Assembly: GCF_040802235.1 (NCBI RefSeq)
Contig: NC_133167.1
Coordinates: 100,302,001-100,366,000 of the forward strand
Direction of reading: 5' to 3'
Length of the DNA: 64,000 nucleotides
Origin: Manis javanica
Taxonomy: Eukaryota; Chordata; Mammalia; Pholidota; Manidae
The translations under genes and the position numbers were made by a program. The notes beneath the pieces were generated by a model. It saw only the letters and a list, made by a program, of their open reading frames with translations. It had not been told where the DNA came from and ran no database searches. Each line of letters opens with the position of its first letter. The first letter of the stretch is position 1. This document shows positions 46,720-58,369 of this stretch, one piece after another.

Positions 46720-47380
46720 TGGCTCCTTCACTTTTTGATTGTGTAGGATCCCAGATTTTGTTTTAGTCTCTTAGTTTGGTGGAGCACATCCTCCAATGAA
46801 CTCCAGAGATGGGAAGTTTAAAGAGCTTTCATATCAATAATTATGTTTCTTAGAGATAATTTGGCTGGATATGGAATTCTAGGTTGGAAATTATTTTTCT
46901 TATAATTTGAAAAACAGTTTTCCATTGTTTCCAGCTTCTAATGTTGCTGTTAAGAATAATACCATCTTAATTCTTGATCCTTTATATGAAATTCATGGTT
47001 TTCTTTCTAAAAGTTTATAGAATCTTCTTTGTCCCCAATTTTCTGAAATTTCACAATAATTAGCCAATTATCTGTCTCAGTGGCATTCTTCCAATCTGTA
47101 AACTCATGGGAATTTTTCTTGAATTATCTTTTGATTTGTTTTCTTCATAGTCCTCTTGCTAGAACTCCTGTTATCCAGATGTTGGATTCCTAGGCTATAC
47201 CTCTAATTCTCTCCCTTTTTCCTCAAAATTTTTCCTCTTTTTTTTTTTTTGCCTTTTTACTCAGCTTTCAGAAATATTTCCTTAACTTTATCTTCCAATC
47301 TTTCTATTAAGTTTTCCAAGAGCTTTTTAGATTCCATGTACTTCTTTCTTCCAGTCGCCTGTTCTTGTTTCTGAGGTACA
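46720..47380 (-). mobile_element. LINE-1 3' UTR, antisense (old L1M)
   Basis: Matches the remembered antisense consensus in order: 'ggctggatatggaattctag', 'ttccattgtttccagcttct', 'aatgttgctgttaagaataa', 'attcttgatcctttatatga', 'ttctgaaatttcacaataat', 'gaactcctgttatccagatg', 'ccttaactttatcttccaat', 'ctttctattaagttttccaa'. About 660 bases with small gaps and a T run near 47240. Confidence 0.75.
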
Positions 47381-47384
47381 ATAT

Positions 47385-48715
47385 AAATCTGCACTTGGCA
47401 CAGTAGTACAGGCTTGTAAAAATGACCAGCAAGCAGAAACCATGGAAAGTAATCTTAATAGTAAATGGAAAAAATGACAATTATTCTGTGATCTTTAACA
47501 GCTTTTTCAAAACATTAAAAATGCTTATGATCAGTTTTAAGTGTACAGGGAAATAAAAAAATGATAAAACATATTTACTCATGCTGTAATTTAAAAACAT
47601 TACAAACATTGAAAATTGAAGTATTTTCTTTCTGGAAAAAATGCTTGGTGCCTTCTCATAGTAAACTTAAAATACGAAATGAACATCTCCTCCATGTCCT
47701 AATCAATCGTCACACCCCTAAGTTTGGATCAGTTTACAACCACATATTTCTTGTGCTTTCGTGTCATGAAATATCTCCAAGAGCCCTTGAATGTGGATTA
47801 TTTTGTCACTATCACTCCCTCTCAGACATTTTATCCTTTCAATCATAAACACTTTCACCCATATAAAATATGGATTATCATATCCAGATGCCTTAACCAA
47901 TCCTTGGAATCTAGGTACAAATGCCATAGCAGCATCCTTTTCTGCTCTACCAGCCTCACAGGATAACTTAACATTAATCAAATCACGCCAACTTTTGAAA
48001 CAATGAAACTAGCCTTTACCTGTAATAAAAGTTTCTTCTTCCATTTCCTTATAATTATCATTTTCTTTTAAGCTGGCAACTAACATTAACGCTTTCACCT
48101 GAATGTTAGCCAAATTATTTTCTTCTGAATTACAGTCTTTAATCCAACCATAAGCATCTTTTCTGTTCCTACTGCAATTTAAACTAAGAGATGTTGAAGG
48201 AACTTCGCCTCATTTTTTGTATCTGTTGGACTGTTGCAGTATGGTTCATGCAACCCTTCCTGTCTTGCTTCGCAATCACCATTTTCTTATATCCAATTTC
48301 ACTTCCTGTCTTATTTTTCATTTCACTGCTGCTTTTCACTTGCATTGGCCAATTCCCTCTTTTCATTATCTATTCTGGAAAATGCCACACGGGTTTATCA
48401 GTGGGAGCAGAGGGGGCAACACAACTACATACTTTACTATCTGTGTGTGAACAAACACCAGCAGACTATGAAAGAAGGGATGTGATTGGTCACTGATCAT
48501 GATGCGTATCTATTGTTAATGACTGTGGGCAGAAGAGACAACAGAAAAACTTGTATACTATGCAATTATTCACAGCTAATATACTGTTGTAACTGAAATG
48601 TGAACTTTATTACGAAGGGACTGGTGTTATAAACTAAACTGTGACTCTTGATATTAATGCATATTGGAACCATGCAAAGTGAGAACATGTCTATGCATCT
48701 TTTATTTCAACAAGA
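47385..48715 (-). mobile_element. Tigger-type DNA transposon relic
   Basis: The block between an antisense L1 and T-rich DNA carries transposase remains on the minus strand (separate entry), preceded on that strand by about 500 bases compatible with a 5' untranslated and terminal region. The terminal inverted repeats could not be fixed, so the limits are approximate. Confidence 0.55.
47690..48190 (-). pseudogene. Tigger/pogo transposase remnant
   Basis: Read on the minus strand from about 48160, the frame gives a segment resembling the CENP-B-type helix-turn-helix region of Tigger transposases ('NLANIQVKALMLVASLKEND'), then an F-H-C-F-K-S-W motif, then 'LINVKLSCEAGRAEKDAAMA' followed by a 'GYDNPYF' block. 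This is the order found just before the DDE catalytic domain of pogo/Tigger transposases and of CENP-B/jerky proteins. An in-frame stop separates the first two parts, and the expected N-x-D-E-T block is lost. The element is dead. The family is inferred from motif order, not from a search. Confidence 0.65.
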
Positions 48716-48719
48716 GAAT

Positions 48720-50140
48720 TAATGATAGCATTTAAATGGTTTTCCCTCTGCACCTATTGTTTCCTCCAATATATTTTTTTTCCATATTGGTTTCTCTGCC
48801 TGTTGTTTGCCTGTTTTTTTTTTATTTGTTCTGGTCTCTGCTTTGATATTAGGTATTTTGTCCTGTCTGTTCATATGAAAGAGTGGGGCACTAAAAACTC
48901 ATGTGTAGAGCTTATTAACGTGGCCTTCACTGCTGGACGATCTGGCTGGACCATTTATTTGAGAGTATCCAATATTAATGACTTTAAGTTTTCTCTTTAA
49001 GGGTGGTCAGAGTCTCCAGAGAACACTCTTCGTGTGTCCTTTCTGAAAGTATATACCCTGCTACCTGTCTCGTAGGAGTTGAGTGCAGGAAAGGCCAGTT
49101 TTCCAGTAATTCCCATATTTTCATTTTCATTCCTTTATTCATAACCATGTTACTCCAGAGACCCTGTTTTTATGTATTCAAAACCTCCAGTGCTCTGCTC
49201 AGGTGAAGGATGGGCAGTCAGACCATCTGCTGTTTTTAGTCCCACCTTATCTCTACTTCCAAAGGTCTGTTACGTCGCTTCTTGACTTTCCGCACTGCTA
49301 GTTCGGGATTCAGCTTCTCCTGTTCACTTACCACCTATCCATTTGCTTTCTAGCATTCTAAATTTGGTTGCAATATTTCCTATTTCTTTGTCCTTAGGGG
49401 GTTTATGTTTTTTTGAAGAAAAACTGTACTCTCACTTTAGTGAGGTTTTGTGGAGAGAGGGTTAAAATATGTAGTCAATTCACCATATTAATTTGAAGCC
49501 TCTCACTTAAAAAAATAATATCCTGATGGGTATTTTTTATTATCCTGTATGAAGTCCTTGACCAAAATAAAGTAAAAAATTAAATCTAAAACGTGGATAG
49601 GAGGTGACAAAGGTATACATTTTATTCATTTTCTTATTTTGCCTGTTTCATAGAATAAAAGACTTGATATTTCTGTCACTTTTCTTCTAGAGATGTTAAC
49701 AAAGGCTTTACCATTTGTATGTCATTGATCTTTATGTTTTCATTACTGTAGCCATATAAAATCAACCATAACTATTTTAAGAGCATTTTCTGGAAGTGAT
49801 TTATAACAATTTTTTGAGATGGCTTCAGTAGCCTTATTCAACAACTGCTTCTCCTTGCATTTGTAATAACCCTCTTAATATATTCTGTCATCCCCATCTG
49901 TTTTGATTCAATGTTGATTATACAGACATGCTGTGCTGCACAAAGCCACCTGATCACTTCAGTACTGTGTTCTATGAGCATTAAACTCAAAATATTTTCA
50001 GAGAGGAAATGTAAAACTGCTAATGTTAAATTATATCCATTTTACCGGGTTTCTCCTGGGAAGATGATGTAGAACCCTGGAAAATTAAACATTAGACATA
50101 TTCATACAAAATCACATCACTGCTTTTTAAAACCAGTTCT
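48720..50140. other. Unique AT-rich DNA
   Basis: No gene or recognised repeat. A 92-codon plus-strand frame (48722-49000) runs over T-rich DNA and is not convincing. Confidence 0.5.
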
Positions 50141-51700
50141 ATTTAACCTGCCAGTAATTCCCTAGCCGGCAATTCTCTGACTGTATCCCTAGGGAAAATA
50201 TATTGAACACAGTGGAAGGTTAAGGGAGAGGAGTACAGTGAGACTAGGAAGCAGCCAATCAGATGCCGAGGGCCTAAAGAGCTGATGCCTCCAGGCAATC
50301 ACACCAAGCTGAGCTGATTAGTCTCCTTTTATTGCAGACGGACACCACAGACATGTCGTAAATGCTCCTTATGTTGACAGCAGCCACCAAGCAGACCCCG
50401 TAGCTAAGACGAGAGGGATACATGCCCAAGCAACTCATTTTGCACAGCAGCCGGTGGGACCCCGATATTCCTGCGCTGGAATGCTCTTATTCAAAGGTAT
50501 CGATTCTTTTTCATTGAGTCGCTCTGTTTTATAAGAATTACGGAAAGCAGAGATACTAGGGCTGGAGGAAGCTCTCTCTGCTTTCTAGTAATGCTTTGTT
50601 CCTGTTCTCAGTCTAAATGCCAGCCTATTAAGATGGTTAACCTCTGGGGTAGCCTATAATAAAATAAAGGAACACTTTATGTTGCTTAAATAGACTGTGC
50701 ACAGACCTTTTATTAGGATGGACCCTTTGTTATTGTTGCTATTGTTCTGGAGGTAAGCTGGTTAAAAATGCAGCTTTAAATAATAATGTTCTGCTACATT
50801 TGTAACTAAAGTGACCCAAGGAAAGAACTGGGTATGTGGAGGTTACATATAAAGGCTGCTGCAATTCTTCTAGCTATCTACCAGCCTCTGAGTGAAAAAG
50901 GGCTATATTGGTGATGTAAGGTGGAGAAAAAGAATTGTGGCAGTATGAGGATTCCTCTATGCTTTGGACACAAGTCTTATTAAGAAAATGAACACTTTGC
51001 ATATTTTTATTGTGCTTAATAATTAAAATATCTTAGCTATCATTTATTCTGACAGCTGGTGTAATCATTCAGCATATTAGAATCCTGTGTTTTAGTTGCC
51101 AGGGTAATTGGAGAGATAATTTAATATATTACAGAGTAACAAAAGACCCATGAGAAACATATTGCATTAGGTGAGGCACGAGACTGCTTTGCAGAGCATT
51201 TATTTTTTAGAGTGAGTCCCTTCTTTTGTCTCTTCTCTGCATCAATTATCTGTTGGAAGATAAAACAGGGACTTCCATCATGTACCATATATTTAGACTA
51301 ACACAATTATTTATTCAGTACATTAGGCAAGATTTATTAATTGATGTCTAAGGCATTAAATTGTTAGTCATAAGGAAAGGTTTCATGGGTAAATTGCTCA
51401 TTATACTCCCTGGGACATTTTCAGATCACACATTAGTGGGCTATCAATGGTGGCCTAGAAGAAGTTGGGATAAACTATTGTCCCAGAGAACAGAAATGCA
51501 AGGGGTGCTGGGCTTCGATTTTCCAGTTCTCTCTCAGAAGCATAGCCCATTAAAATATTAATCTTCCTAGCTAATTATTAGGGCTAACACTTTCATACTA
51601 CAGCTCTGAAAGCTCTCCTAAGTAATGTAGATTCTTTATGCCATTATTTTTTAAAAGAGGGGAAATACTAAGACATTGATTATAGTTTCTAAATTGTCAG
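50140..51700. promoter_or_regulatory. Candidate developmental enhancer / conserved non-coding block
   Basis: About 1.55 kb with no recognisable repeat in a repeat-rich window. It is dense in homeodomain-like TAAT/ATTA cores (for example about 51016-51045 and 51105-51130). Two SOX-like ATTGTT motifs are spaced nine bases apart (50732-50737 and 50741-50746), and there is a CAGCTG E-box next to GTAATCA near 51054. Repeat-poor, TAAT-rich blocks in gene deserts are often tissue-specific enhancers near developmental regulators. Conservation cannot be measured here, so this is inference. Confidence 0.4.
50338..50496 (+). CDS. Candidate internal coding exon, unknown gene
   Basis: A 159-base interval lies between a strong acceptor-like site (GTCTCCTTTTATTGCAG, ending 50337) and a moderate donor (AAAG|GTATCG, from 50497). 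A possible branch point CTGAT lies near 50314-50318. One frame is open throughout: two bases complete a preceding codon, 52 codons follow, and one base is left over. The exon would be phase 1-1 and its inclusion keeps the frame. The product is His/Ala/Gln-rich and begins GHHRHVVNAPYVDSS. I do not recognise it. It sits at the left end of a repeat-free block. An open run of this size has several percent probability by chance, so a non-coding exon or coincidence remains possible. Confidence 0.35.
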
Positions 51701-51704
51701 GCTG

Positions 51705-52395
51705 GTGGTATTTTTTATTCTCATTTCTATTCATTTACTTATTAATTATGGTCTCTGGAACTATACACTTTACCTCTGTAACATCATCAGTTACATATTA
51801 TGATACACTTTGTGATTTTCACTGTCTGTAAATATTTATAAGATGCATGATTTTACTTTTAAAATATCATATAAGCCCTTAAAATTAAAAAAAATAGAAA
51901 ATATTTTTAAAAATCACTATTTAAGCTTGAAAAGTCATTGTTTAGTTATGTGTAATATAATTCATTATAAAAACACAAAAATTAAAATTCTAAATTAAAA
52001 AAATTTTAAATCTACTATAAAGTAAGAATATTTTTTATATAGGTGAAATTATTGCCTTGTTTCTATGTTTAAAAGACACTGCTTTGGAGAAGGTAAAATT
52101 GATGGATTAATTGGGTGACCACAGGGAGTTCATTTGCAACTTTGATGAATGGGAATGGGAATACAGGAGTTAATATGATTCTGCAGCAGAGAGTGCAGAT
52201 GGGCATCCTGTACTTGAACTGTAAGAAGTGTTTTGACCATGAAGTGCCGTAAAACGTATTTCTACTAAAGAAAGGTAAAATGAATAGGTAAAATGTAATC
52301 TTAGAAAATAAGGTTAGAGTCAATGAGGCATTTTGGGACAGGAGGAGACTGGTTAAAGGGAATGAATTAAAGCAATAAAAGGGGCATTTCCCTCG
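51705..52395. other. Very AT-rich unique DNA
   Basis: 51840-52040 is extremely A/T-rich with no tandem order. No gene recognised. Confidence 0.5.
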
Positions 52396-52399
52396 GAGG

Positions 52400-52500
52400 C
52401 AGTGATGGGCTGAGACTGGCCTTTGGCACCAGACAGAACTGGCTTGAATCCCAGCACTGCCACCTACCCACTGCGTGCGTACCTTGGGTGGATTAGCCCT
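52400..52500 (+). repeat. MIR SINE fragment, sense
   Basis: 'ctggcttgaatcccagcact' and 'gccacctacccactgcgtgc' followed by 'accttgggtgg' is a clear MIR centre. Confidence 0.8.
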
Positions 52501-52504
52501 ACCT

Positions 52505-55500
52505 GAGCGGCTAGCGAGAGTTAGAGAGTCTACATAACTGTAAGTAGTTCACGAGGGTGAACCTAAGAAGGGTGTAATTAAAAAGATATGATATCAAAGT
52601 TGGTCTGAGGTTGTTGGGGCTGATGGGGGAGCAGGCATGGTTACCCCTTACACTCAGAAGACGGGATTCGGACAGGGGAAGCAAGAAAAGGCCCTGTCCA
52701 CTCATCACTGTCCTTCACCCTCTCCATTCTGTTCTCTCTCCCTGCTAATCCCAGAACATCTGGTTTCAGGGAGCACTGCCTTCATTGTGATGCTCTGAAC
52801 CCTATTGGAATGCAAATATTCTTGGCAAGGCCACCTGAAGGTATCATTATGCCTGGTCTTCTGGCAGAGCCTGAGAGCAGATGCTGATAGCATTGCTAAG
52901 TAGGAGAGAGATTTAAAAAAAGTTGGGCAGGAGTTAGTTGCAGGCAAAAGGGGTGCCACTGAACGAGGAAGGGCTAACTGGAGGGGTTGGGAGGCTGGGG
53001 AACCTAGGCCATCATACCTAGACAACTTAGAAATGCCTACTGAGGGACCAGGCAACTTGGAAGATCAAACTAGTCTGTGCATCCAAGGAAGGCCTAGGTA
53101 GGCAGGAGTCTTGGTGAGAAACATGATACACACAAACTGCTTTTCTCTGTCACCTCTGAGGATGGTAGTGCAAGCAGCGACTTTGTGTTGTTTACGGGCT
53201 TGAAGGGGAATAAACAAGGGGAAAAGGAAAGGAAATCAAAGGGATGGAGCAAACTTTTAATTTTTACGGCATAATTATTTTGGCCAGGGTGCATGTGTGG
53301 AGATAATGAGAAGGATGACTGCTGACAACTAACTCTGGCTATATGCGCGCTCCACTTCCACCTAAACAAAGAACGTCAGTGCAGCCCCTGAGCAGGAATG
53401 GTCTCCACCCACAATTCTGTAGTCCTTCAAACTCTCCCATTCAGGTAGCTCAACTGCACTTCCGGGGTTTTCTCAAACTTGAACCTATTTCCATTTGCTG
53501 CTTTGCTCCCAGCTGTTCGGGCGTGACTGCCTCTAGAGGAGGCTGCGTGCTGCTTGAGGACCGAATATTCAGGGAGCTCCCAGGCACTGTGGTTAATGGG
53601 AGGGTCCCGATGCTCCCAGCTTCATCACCGCTCCAGCCAGGCCTTAACTTAGACCTGCCGATAATGGCATTGAAATGCAGGCTCTCTGGACGAAGTAACA
53701 CTCTAAAAAGCGGTTTTAATTCTTCTCTTCTACCAACTTTTAATATTCTGCCTTCTTTCTATAGCTTCTGGGATATTTGTTTCCTTTCCTAGATTGCAGT
53801 TCTTCCAGAAAAAGGATAGAATCTGACTTCAGATTTACCAATGCCAAGTAAAAGGCTTGTCACATAGAAAATATTACTTAAGTATTTCTCCAACTTATTA
53901 AGGCAATACATTTCCCCAGAAACTCATCAGTGTGTGCACACTGAACTACCAAACTACCTATGCTTCATAAAGGATAAAGTGGCCAAATTAATAGTCTCAA
54001 TTTGACCTCACAATAGGAGCTGTGAATTAGGAAACATGTTCTTTTGTTCAATGTCTCTCAGCAGCCTCAGTGGTACTGCTGATACCAGGGAACTGTGTTT
54101 ATGACCCAGCACGTCTGGTAAGTCCGCACTGAGAATGCAACGGGTCACTCTTATTAGTGGAGAAGCCAAATCCAGAAAGGGTGATGGCAGGGAGGGCTGG
54201 TGAGAATGGCTGCAAAGGGACCCCAGTAGTGTCTGCCACCTCCTGGGAGCTGAGGGTTGGCTTCCAGGAGGAACAAGAGCAGAAGTGGAGAGCAGCAGCC
54301 GGACAGTGAGCTTGGATTCTGAGGCCGATGAAGGGCTGCTAGAAAGAGCCGGTGGTCCACCCCACTCTAACCATCAGAGAACATTCAAGCCATTTTCAGG
54401 TACCGTGTGAGCAGGCATTTTATTCCTCACAATTTTGTGAACGCTTTTGAGGGCTTTTCAAAATCCTTGTCATGGACGGAGACAAGAAGCCAAGTGTGTT
54501 TCCCTGACTGTGCCCGCAGTGGCGATGTGATGGTAGCACGAGCGGGCCTGTGTTCTTATAAAATCCCCTAAGGCAGGGGTCATGGGCAACAAGGTTATCC
54601 TGCTGGAATGCTACCCAACAGTTGTCTTGTTTCATAGCCGTATGACATGATTACTGGAGCTGTTAGCATGATGTCATTAAAGGAGCATCTGAAGGTAGTG
54701 CCTGGGTTTATGACCTCTGCACCAATCCACCTAAGATGCTATCCTTCCCTCCCCTCCTTAAAGTCTACCATCAGAATTTTCCTACCACACACACAGGGGA
54801 ACATTTCTATGTTCATCCAGTGGACATTCAGCTTCCTCTTGAACCATCTGGGGATGCTAGTCCATTCATACTTTGTTCACAGGCACATTCGAGCTCCCTC
54901 CCCGCAATGCCCTGAGAAGGGCCAGCCACCCTTGCACAGGTCACAGTACAATCTGTAAAGGGTCTCTACAACACACTCAGCCTGTTTTTAGAGGAAACAC
55001 AGGCAACACTAATAAAAAAGACTCTCAACAGGTGAAAATATGTATTAAAAACTAAGAATATTGTTCCCAGCCTTGTCTTGGATCTCTTAAGGCTCCAAAT
55101 ATGCACTCTGAAGAAATCATTGCTGGATACTGGGAGGGGCATTTATGCTGCTAGGCCACCCCACTGGGCATATGAACCCTGGGTAAGTGGGTCGAATAAA
55201 GAATCTCACAAAGTCACTTATAAAAACTGCTTCCAAACACTCAGCCTGTGCGTTCACCTAGCGCTTCTACTAGCCCACTCTGGTCTCCTCTCTCTCCAAA
55301 CTGTGGCAAAACCGTAACTTTTTCCCTTGATTACAGCCCTTTTGAGAATTTATATTTTACCTGCCTCTAATTCCACTTATTCCTCAGTTCTTGGATTGTT
55401 TCCTAAGTCATTGTCAAAAATAGGTTGAGTTTTGAGCTATGTTCCTCCATAACACTCATTCTCAAAATATTTTTGATAGGACCAATTACTAGTTGTAGCA

Positions 55501-55720
55501 AAAAACTCTTTGTTCTTCTCTTCCTTTCAATCATTACGGTGAGACGGTAGACCCTCCATAAGTTGAGTTTCATGTGCCAAAATGTCAGTGAGCACTTGGA
55601 GAATGCTGATGTGGTCAGTTGTATTTCCTAAGCGAGTCTCAGATCCAGCAATTTCTTTGAATTTCCCATTATCTTTGTTTAGACCCCTATACCTCGTGAA
55701 GGATTATATCTTTAGATTTT
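52505..55720. other. Unique DNA, no firm feature
   Basis: No gene supported. The 149-codon plus-strand frame at 53343-53792 and the 116-codon minus-strand frame at 52705-53055 have no domain or splice evidence. A very weak L2-like tail may lie at 53790-53890. Confidence 0.45.
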
Positions 55721-55724
55721 AACA

Positions 55725-55880
55725 GGCTTTTTCTGCTGTTAGGTTCTTCCTTCTTCAATCTACTTTCCCACACTGCTGTAAAGTTATGATTTTGAAAAGC
55801 AAATTTGTTCACATCATTCCTTGGCTTAAGATGTGTCAGAGGGCCACTCCTCACTAACTTAGTCCAATCCCTTCCAAAAT
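55725..55880 (+). repeat. LINE-2 fragment, sense, left part
   Basis: 'ctttcccacactgctgtaaa', 'aaagcaaatttgttcacatc' and 'attccttggcttaagatgtg' match the L2 stretch that ends '...cacaaatctgatcatgtcactcccctgc'. It is broken by the MIR that follows. Confidence 0.65.
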
Positions 55881-55884
55881 GTGG

Positions 55885-56065
55885 TATAATAAAATATGAG
55901 CTTTGCAATCAAGTGGACCTTTGTTCAAATCCTGACTGTACCATTTTCATAGTTGACCCTTCAGTTTCATTATCAATGAAATGAGACTAATAACTGTCTA
56001 CTTTGTAGTTCACTTGAAGCTGAAATAGGATAATGAATATCAAGTATCTATGAGGCCATCATTTA
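55885..56065 (+). repeat. MIR SINE inserted in L2
   Basis: 'gagctttgcaatcaagtgga', 'gttcaaatcctgactgtacc', 'tcagtttcattatcaatgaa' and 'gagactaataactgtctact' are sense MIR landmarks. L2 resumes after it. Confidence 0.78.
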
Positions 56066-56069
56066 ATAA

Positions 56070-56400
56070 TTTGGAAGCAATTCTTTCTGCTCTAAAATCC
56101 AAATGCAATCCTTGGCATGGCAAAGAGGAGACTTGAGCCATGTGCCATCTGCCTACCTTACCGCCTGACCCATCAATCCACTGCCTCTTTCTCCAGCTTC
56201 ATTCTCTGGTCATGTTGGGAGTTCTCAAACACTGTATGCTGTTTCAGTCTGCATTCCACTAGGTTCGCTTTTATATGTGCTGTTGTTTCCTTGACATGGA
56301 ATGCAACATTTCTGCCTCCCCCCATTCCTAGAAATATCCTGCTCATCACTGAACACGTAGCTCAAGAATCATACGCTTCTTCTCAGTGATATTCTTTATG
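56070..56400 (+). repeat. LINE-2 fragment, sense, right part
   Basis: Continues the L2 consensus: 'ctctaaaatccaaatgcaat', 'ccttggcatggcaaagagga', 'tatgtgctgttgtttccttg', 'acatggaatgcaacatttct', 'acgtagctcaagaatcatac'. Confidence 0.72.
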
Positions 56401-56404
56401 TATT

Positions 56405-56950
56405 TTAATAAGTAATCTAGTATTTGGTGACCCTTACTGTTGTCCAGGTGATCTTTTACAGGTAAGCGTTGTCTGTCTTCTTCATGCATTTGAACTACTT
56501 GAGTGAAGAAAAAAGTGATTCTCATACCTTGAATAAATGAATGAATGAATGAATGAATGAATGAATGAATGAATAGTAAAACAGATGGGTAGAAGGTAGG
56601 GAGGACTTGTATGTATTAGAGGATATGAAACTGTTCCCTGAAATAAGCCAATCTTTTAGGGAGAAATTATAATGAAACCTAGGAATTTTAGAGAAGATAC
56701 TATACAAACAAATAAATAAATAAGAACACAAACTTTTAAACCAGAATGGACTGATGGAGATTGAAGATGTTCAGGAAAATACAGCTGGTCTGATAGGAAA
56801 TACTAACAATAGAAATAGAGAAGCAAGCTCAGGAGATTCCTGAAGAAAGTGTCTAGTATTTTGTCACGTATGGTTTTAGTTTTCAAAGAAATCAGGCAGA
56901 GAGGTCTAGATACAAAAAGAACCACACGCTTTTGGAATTAATAATAATGT
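56405..56950. other. Unique DNA with a tetranucleotide microsatellite
   Basis: Apart from the microsatellite nothing is recognised. Confidence 0.5.
56531..56574. repeat. (AATG)n microsatellite
   Basis: About ten GAAT/AATG units, starting with one variant (GAATAAATG). L2 tails end in similar GAATGAATGAA runs, so this may have expanded from the L2 that ends close by. Confidence 0.95.
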
Positions 56951-56954
56951 ATTC

Positions 56955-57182
56955 AGATGGGCACTTTCTTAGGGTTAGGCCTTATGTTAAGCACATTACA
57001 TGTAATGACTCATTTAAACTTAGTTTAAAACACCCAAGGAAAGAGGGACTTTGCATTTGTTTCAGAGACAACAGAAGGGTGACCGGACTCATGTAAGACT
57101 GTAGAGCTGGAAATTGGAAAGCTGAGGTTTGAGCTCAGGTCGGCCTAACCCTAGTGCGCAGATCCTTTAGTACTGTGCTATT
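56955..57182 (-). repeat. MIR SINE, near full length, antisense
   Basis: Reversed MIR landmarks in order: 'atgttaagcacattacatgt', 'aatgactcatttaaacttag', 'gaccggactcatgtaagact', 'gctgaggtttgagctcaggt', 'cagatcctttagtactgtgc'. Confidence 0.85.
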
Positions 57183-57184
57183 TT

Positions 57185-58365
57185 GGCTCTTCAAATAAAC
57201 TGAAGATGGCTCAGATGAGAGAAAAGGTAAATAACTTTGGAAGCAAAAACATGACAATGTCCCCAAAGTCTGGAATTAGAGGAAAATTGAGAAACTGAAA
57301 GCAATGGAACCTTACATACCAGAGGAGACAGTCGTCCATTCCACGCCCAAGTGAAGACTGTGGGGTTTCCGGATGTGTGGAGTGCAGCTCCTCAGAGTCC
57401 CATTACTGTGGACGCTCGAGACCAACCACATGCATGGATGCACTCACTCCTCTGGAGGAGGGGGTAGGAAGAGGATGCGGACGGAATTGAAGAAAACGAA
57501 AGGGGGAAAAGCGCTACTTGCCGGGGCCATGGACTTCGGAGGCACAAACCCTCCTTTCTCCGCTGGTCCCATCCCTACCCTGCAAGTGTAACTGTTGGAC
57601 TTGGGGGTGAAAACAGGGGAATGGCAGGGCCAAGTTACGGCCCAGACAACCATGTGCTTACTGCCTGGGGAGAGGGGTCTGATTTTATGACCCTAACGAA
57701 AGTAGTCACGGATGGATAATTTCTGGAGTCACAGGGCAGTCCAACAGGCCATCATTTTGTATTTTATGTAACTGAATTAAATATGTTTTACTTGTTTGAT
57801 AAAATAGAAAGCTAACTGACATTTGGGGAAGGTTTTATTTCTTATTTGGCACTTTACACTTCATATTTTAAAGCTGTGTGCTGTAAAATATGTCCTGCCT
57901 ACAAAATCTGGCTCAGGTGTATATTAAGTGTTGAATTTCTTCCACCAATATGTTTTTAACAGAAGGAATCCATTATTTGTGGGAGAAAATAAAGTGGATG
58001 GGGAGAGGGCATTTTATTTTGTTTTTCATTTTGTTTGGTTTGGTTCGTATTTCCTTTGCTGACATTTTGATTGGAACGCTACCTACCAAAGGAAAGTATT
58101 TTGAAACATAACCACTCAATAAATGTCATACACTGATTTTTCTTGATTTCATATTTATACTGTCATCACAAATTCCATGCCTAATGCATTTTCAGATTCT
58201 TTCAAATAGCTAAATTTACAAACATATTTGTGGGTTTATTGTTCTTTTCAGCCCATCTCTTTTTCATCCATTCTTATCATTGCCTTAATTCACATTCTGA
58301 AAGTTTTTTTATCAGGTTATGCCAACAACCGGGTAGCAGACCTTTAGGCCCACCCCCTTCAGTCT
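57185..58365. other. Unique DNA with a small GC/CpG-richer patch
   Basis: 57340-57600 has more CpG than its surroundings and overlapping 70-codon frames on both strands. There is no gene evidence. The rest is AT-rich and featureless. Confidence 0.45.
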
Positions 58366-58369
58366 CTGC

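Noticed and set aside
53343..53792. 149-codon open frame
   Set aside because: No recognisable domain, no splice or promoter context, and an 83-codon frame is open on the opposite strand.
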